A DNA stretch of 64,000 bases from Globisporangium splendens (Eukaryota; Oomycota; Peronosporomycetes; Pythiales; Pythiaceae), in assembly GCA_006386115.1 (NCBI GenBank), contig VFIW01000031.1:310001-374000 (forward strand). The letters run 5' to 3'. Each line of letters starts with the position of its first letter. Position 1 is the stretch's first letter. Below, in pieces: positions 63,815 to 64,000 of this stretch. Made by a program: the position numbers and the translations under genes. Under the pieces are notes generated by a model. That model was given only the letters and a program-made list of their open reading frames with translations. It was not told the origin of the DNA and made no database searches.

Positions 63815-64000
63815 ATGGAGGAGTTCTTCCAGTACGTCGGGCGTTCGCAGGCGGCGAGTGTGGCGCTGACCAAGCACAAGCTCTTTCTTTACGCGTCGCC
63901 GCGCGAAAACCCCATCGACAGGTGCGTCTCGCGTCCCTGTTGGCAGCGTCCAGAGCTCCTGCGGCAATGCGGAATGTGGAACTCGCGCGTGATGATGCAT
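63815..64000 (+). CDS. Truncated gene at right edge (unidentified)
   Basis: ATG at 63815 begins MEEFFQYVGRSQAASVALTK; the frame is open to the end of the window. A GTGCGT after 63921 could be a 5' splice site (after NPID), in which case the remaining reading to 64000 is intron. No family recognised from so short a piece. Confidence 0.5.
   Translation, partial: MEEFFQYVGRSQAASVALTKHKLFLYASPRENPIDRCVSRPCWQRPELLRQCGMWNSRVMMH

Noticed and set aside
1..64000. tRNA, rRNA or CRISPR-like arrays
   Set aside because: Searched by eye for B-box (GGTTCGANTCC), rRNA-like blocks and regularly spaced short repeats; none found. A covariance-model search would be needed to exclude small RNAs.

Overview
This window is nuclear DNA from an oomycete (water mould). 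The indicators are: short (about 75-110 nt) GT-AG introns; several genes whose starts lie 50-120 nt downstream of an oomycete-type Inr/FPR core promoter close to GCTCATTYYNCAWTTT; a START/FYVE-like protein; a protist-type heat-shock-factor gene; and a Crinkler-type NTPase effector gene. The genus cannot be told from the sequence alone.

Layout. 1-11.4 kb is a nest of mobile DNA. It holds a minus-strand LINE (LINE-A) with a long uninterrupted ORF1, which is itself interrupted near its 5' end by a 175-bp insertion with 17-bp target duplications. LINE-A appears inserted into a second minus-strand LINE fragment, which sits head-to-head against a plus-strand LINE (LINE-C). Together these form a 1.2-kb inverted repeat around a 0.77-kb spacer. 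The 3' end of LINE-C and its flank, a decayed Tc1/mariner transposase, are duplicated in tandem (unit 1014 bp). A single FYVE-like gene (13.3-14.6 kb) separates this from a 9-kb degenerate LINE (LINE-B, 17.6-26.6 kb), which landed in the same target as an earlier 85-bp LINE tail and left three copies of one 14-15 bp target sequence.

28-64 kb is a gene-dense housekeeping and accessory region: an ankyrin protein, a multi-exon coiled-coil protein, a 2,209-residue VLIG/GBP-like GTPase with NFX1-like Cys repeats, VWA and RING-H2 domains, an HSF-family regulator, a membrane-anchored papain-like protease, FGAM synthase (purine synthesis), a PTGES2-like thioredoxin-fold/GST protein, ADP-dependent glucokinase, a decayed ankyrin gene, two near-identical tandem secreted Cys-rich proteins, a TPR protein, a Nopp140/SRP40 nucleolar phosphoprotein, a Crinkler-type NTPase gene carrying a frameshift, and a truncated gene at the right edge.

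There is no operon-like organisation; genes are individually promoted. The most unusual objects are the giant GTPase-VWA-RING protein, the LINE insertion architecture (shared ATGTTTG target, triple target repeat, hairpin-forming inverted repeat), and the concerted Cys-rich gene pair. Exon limits were set by reading splice sites and phase by eye and have not been tested against transcripts.
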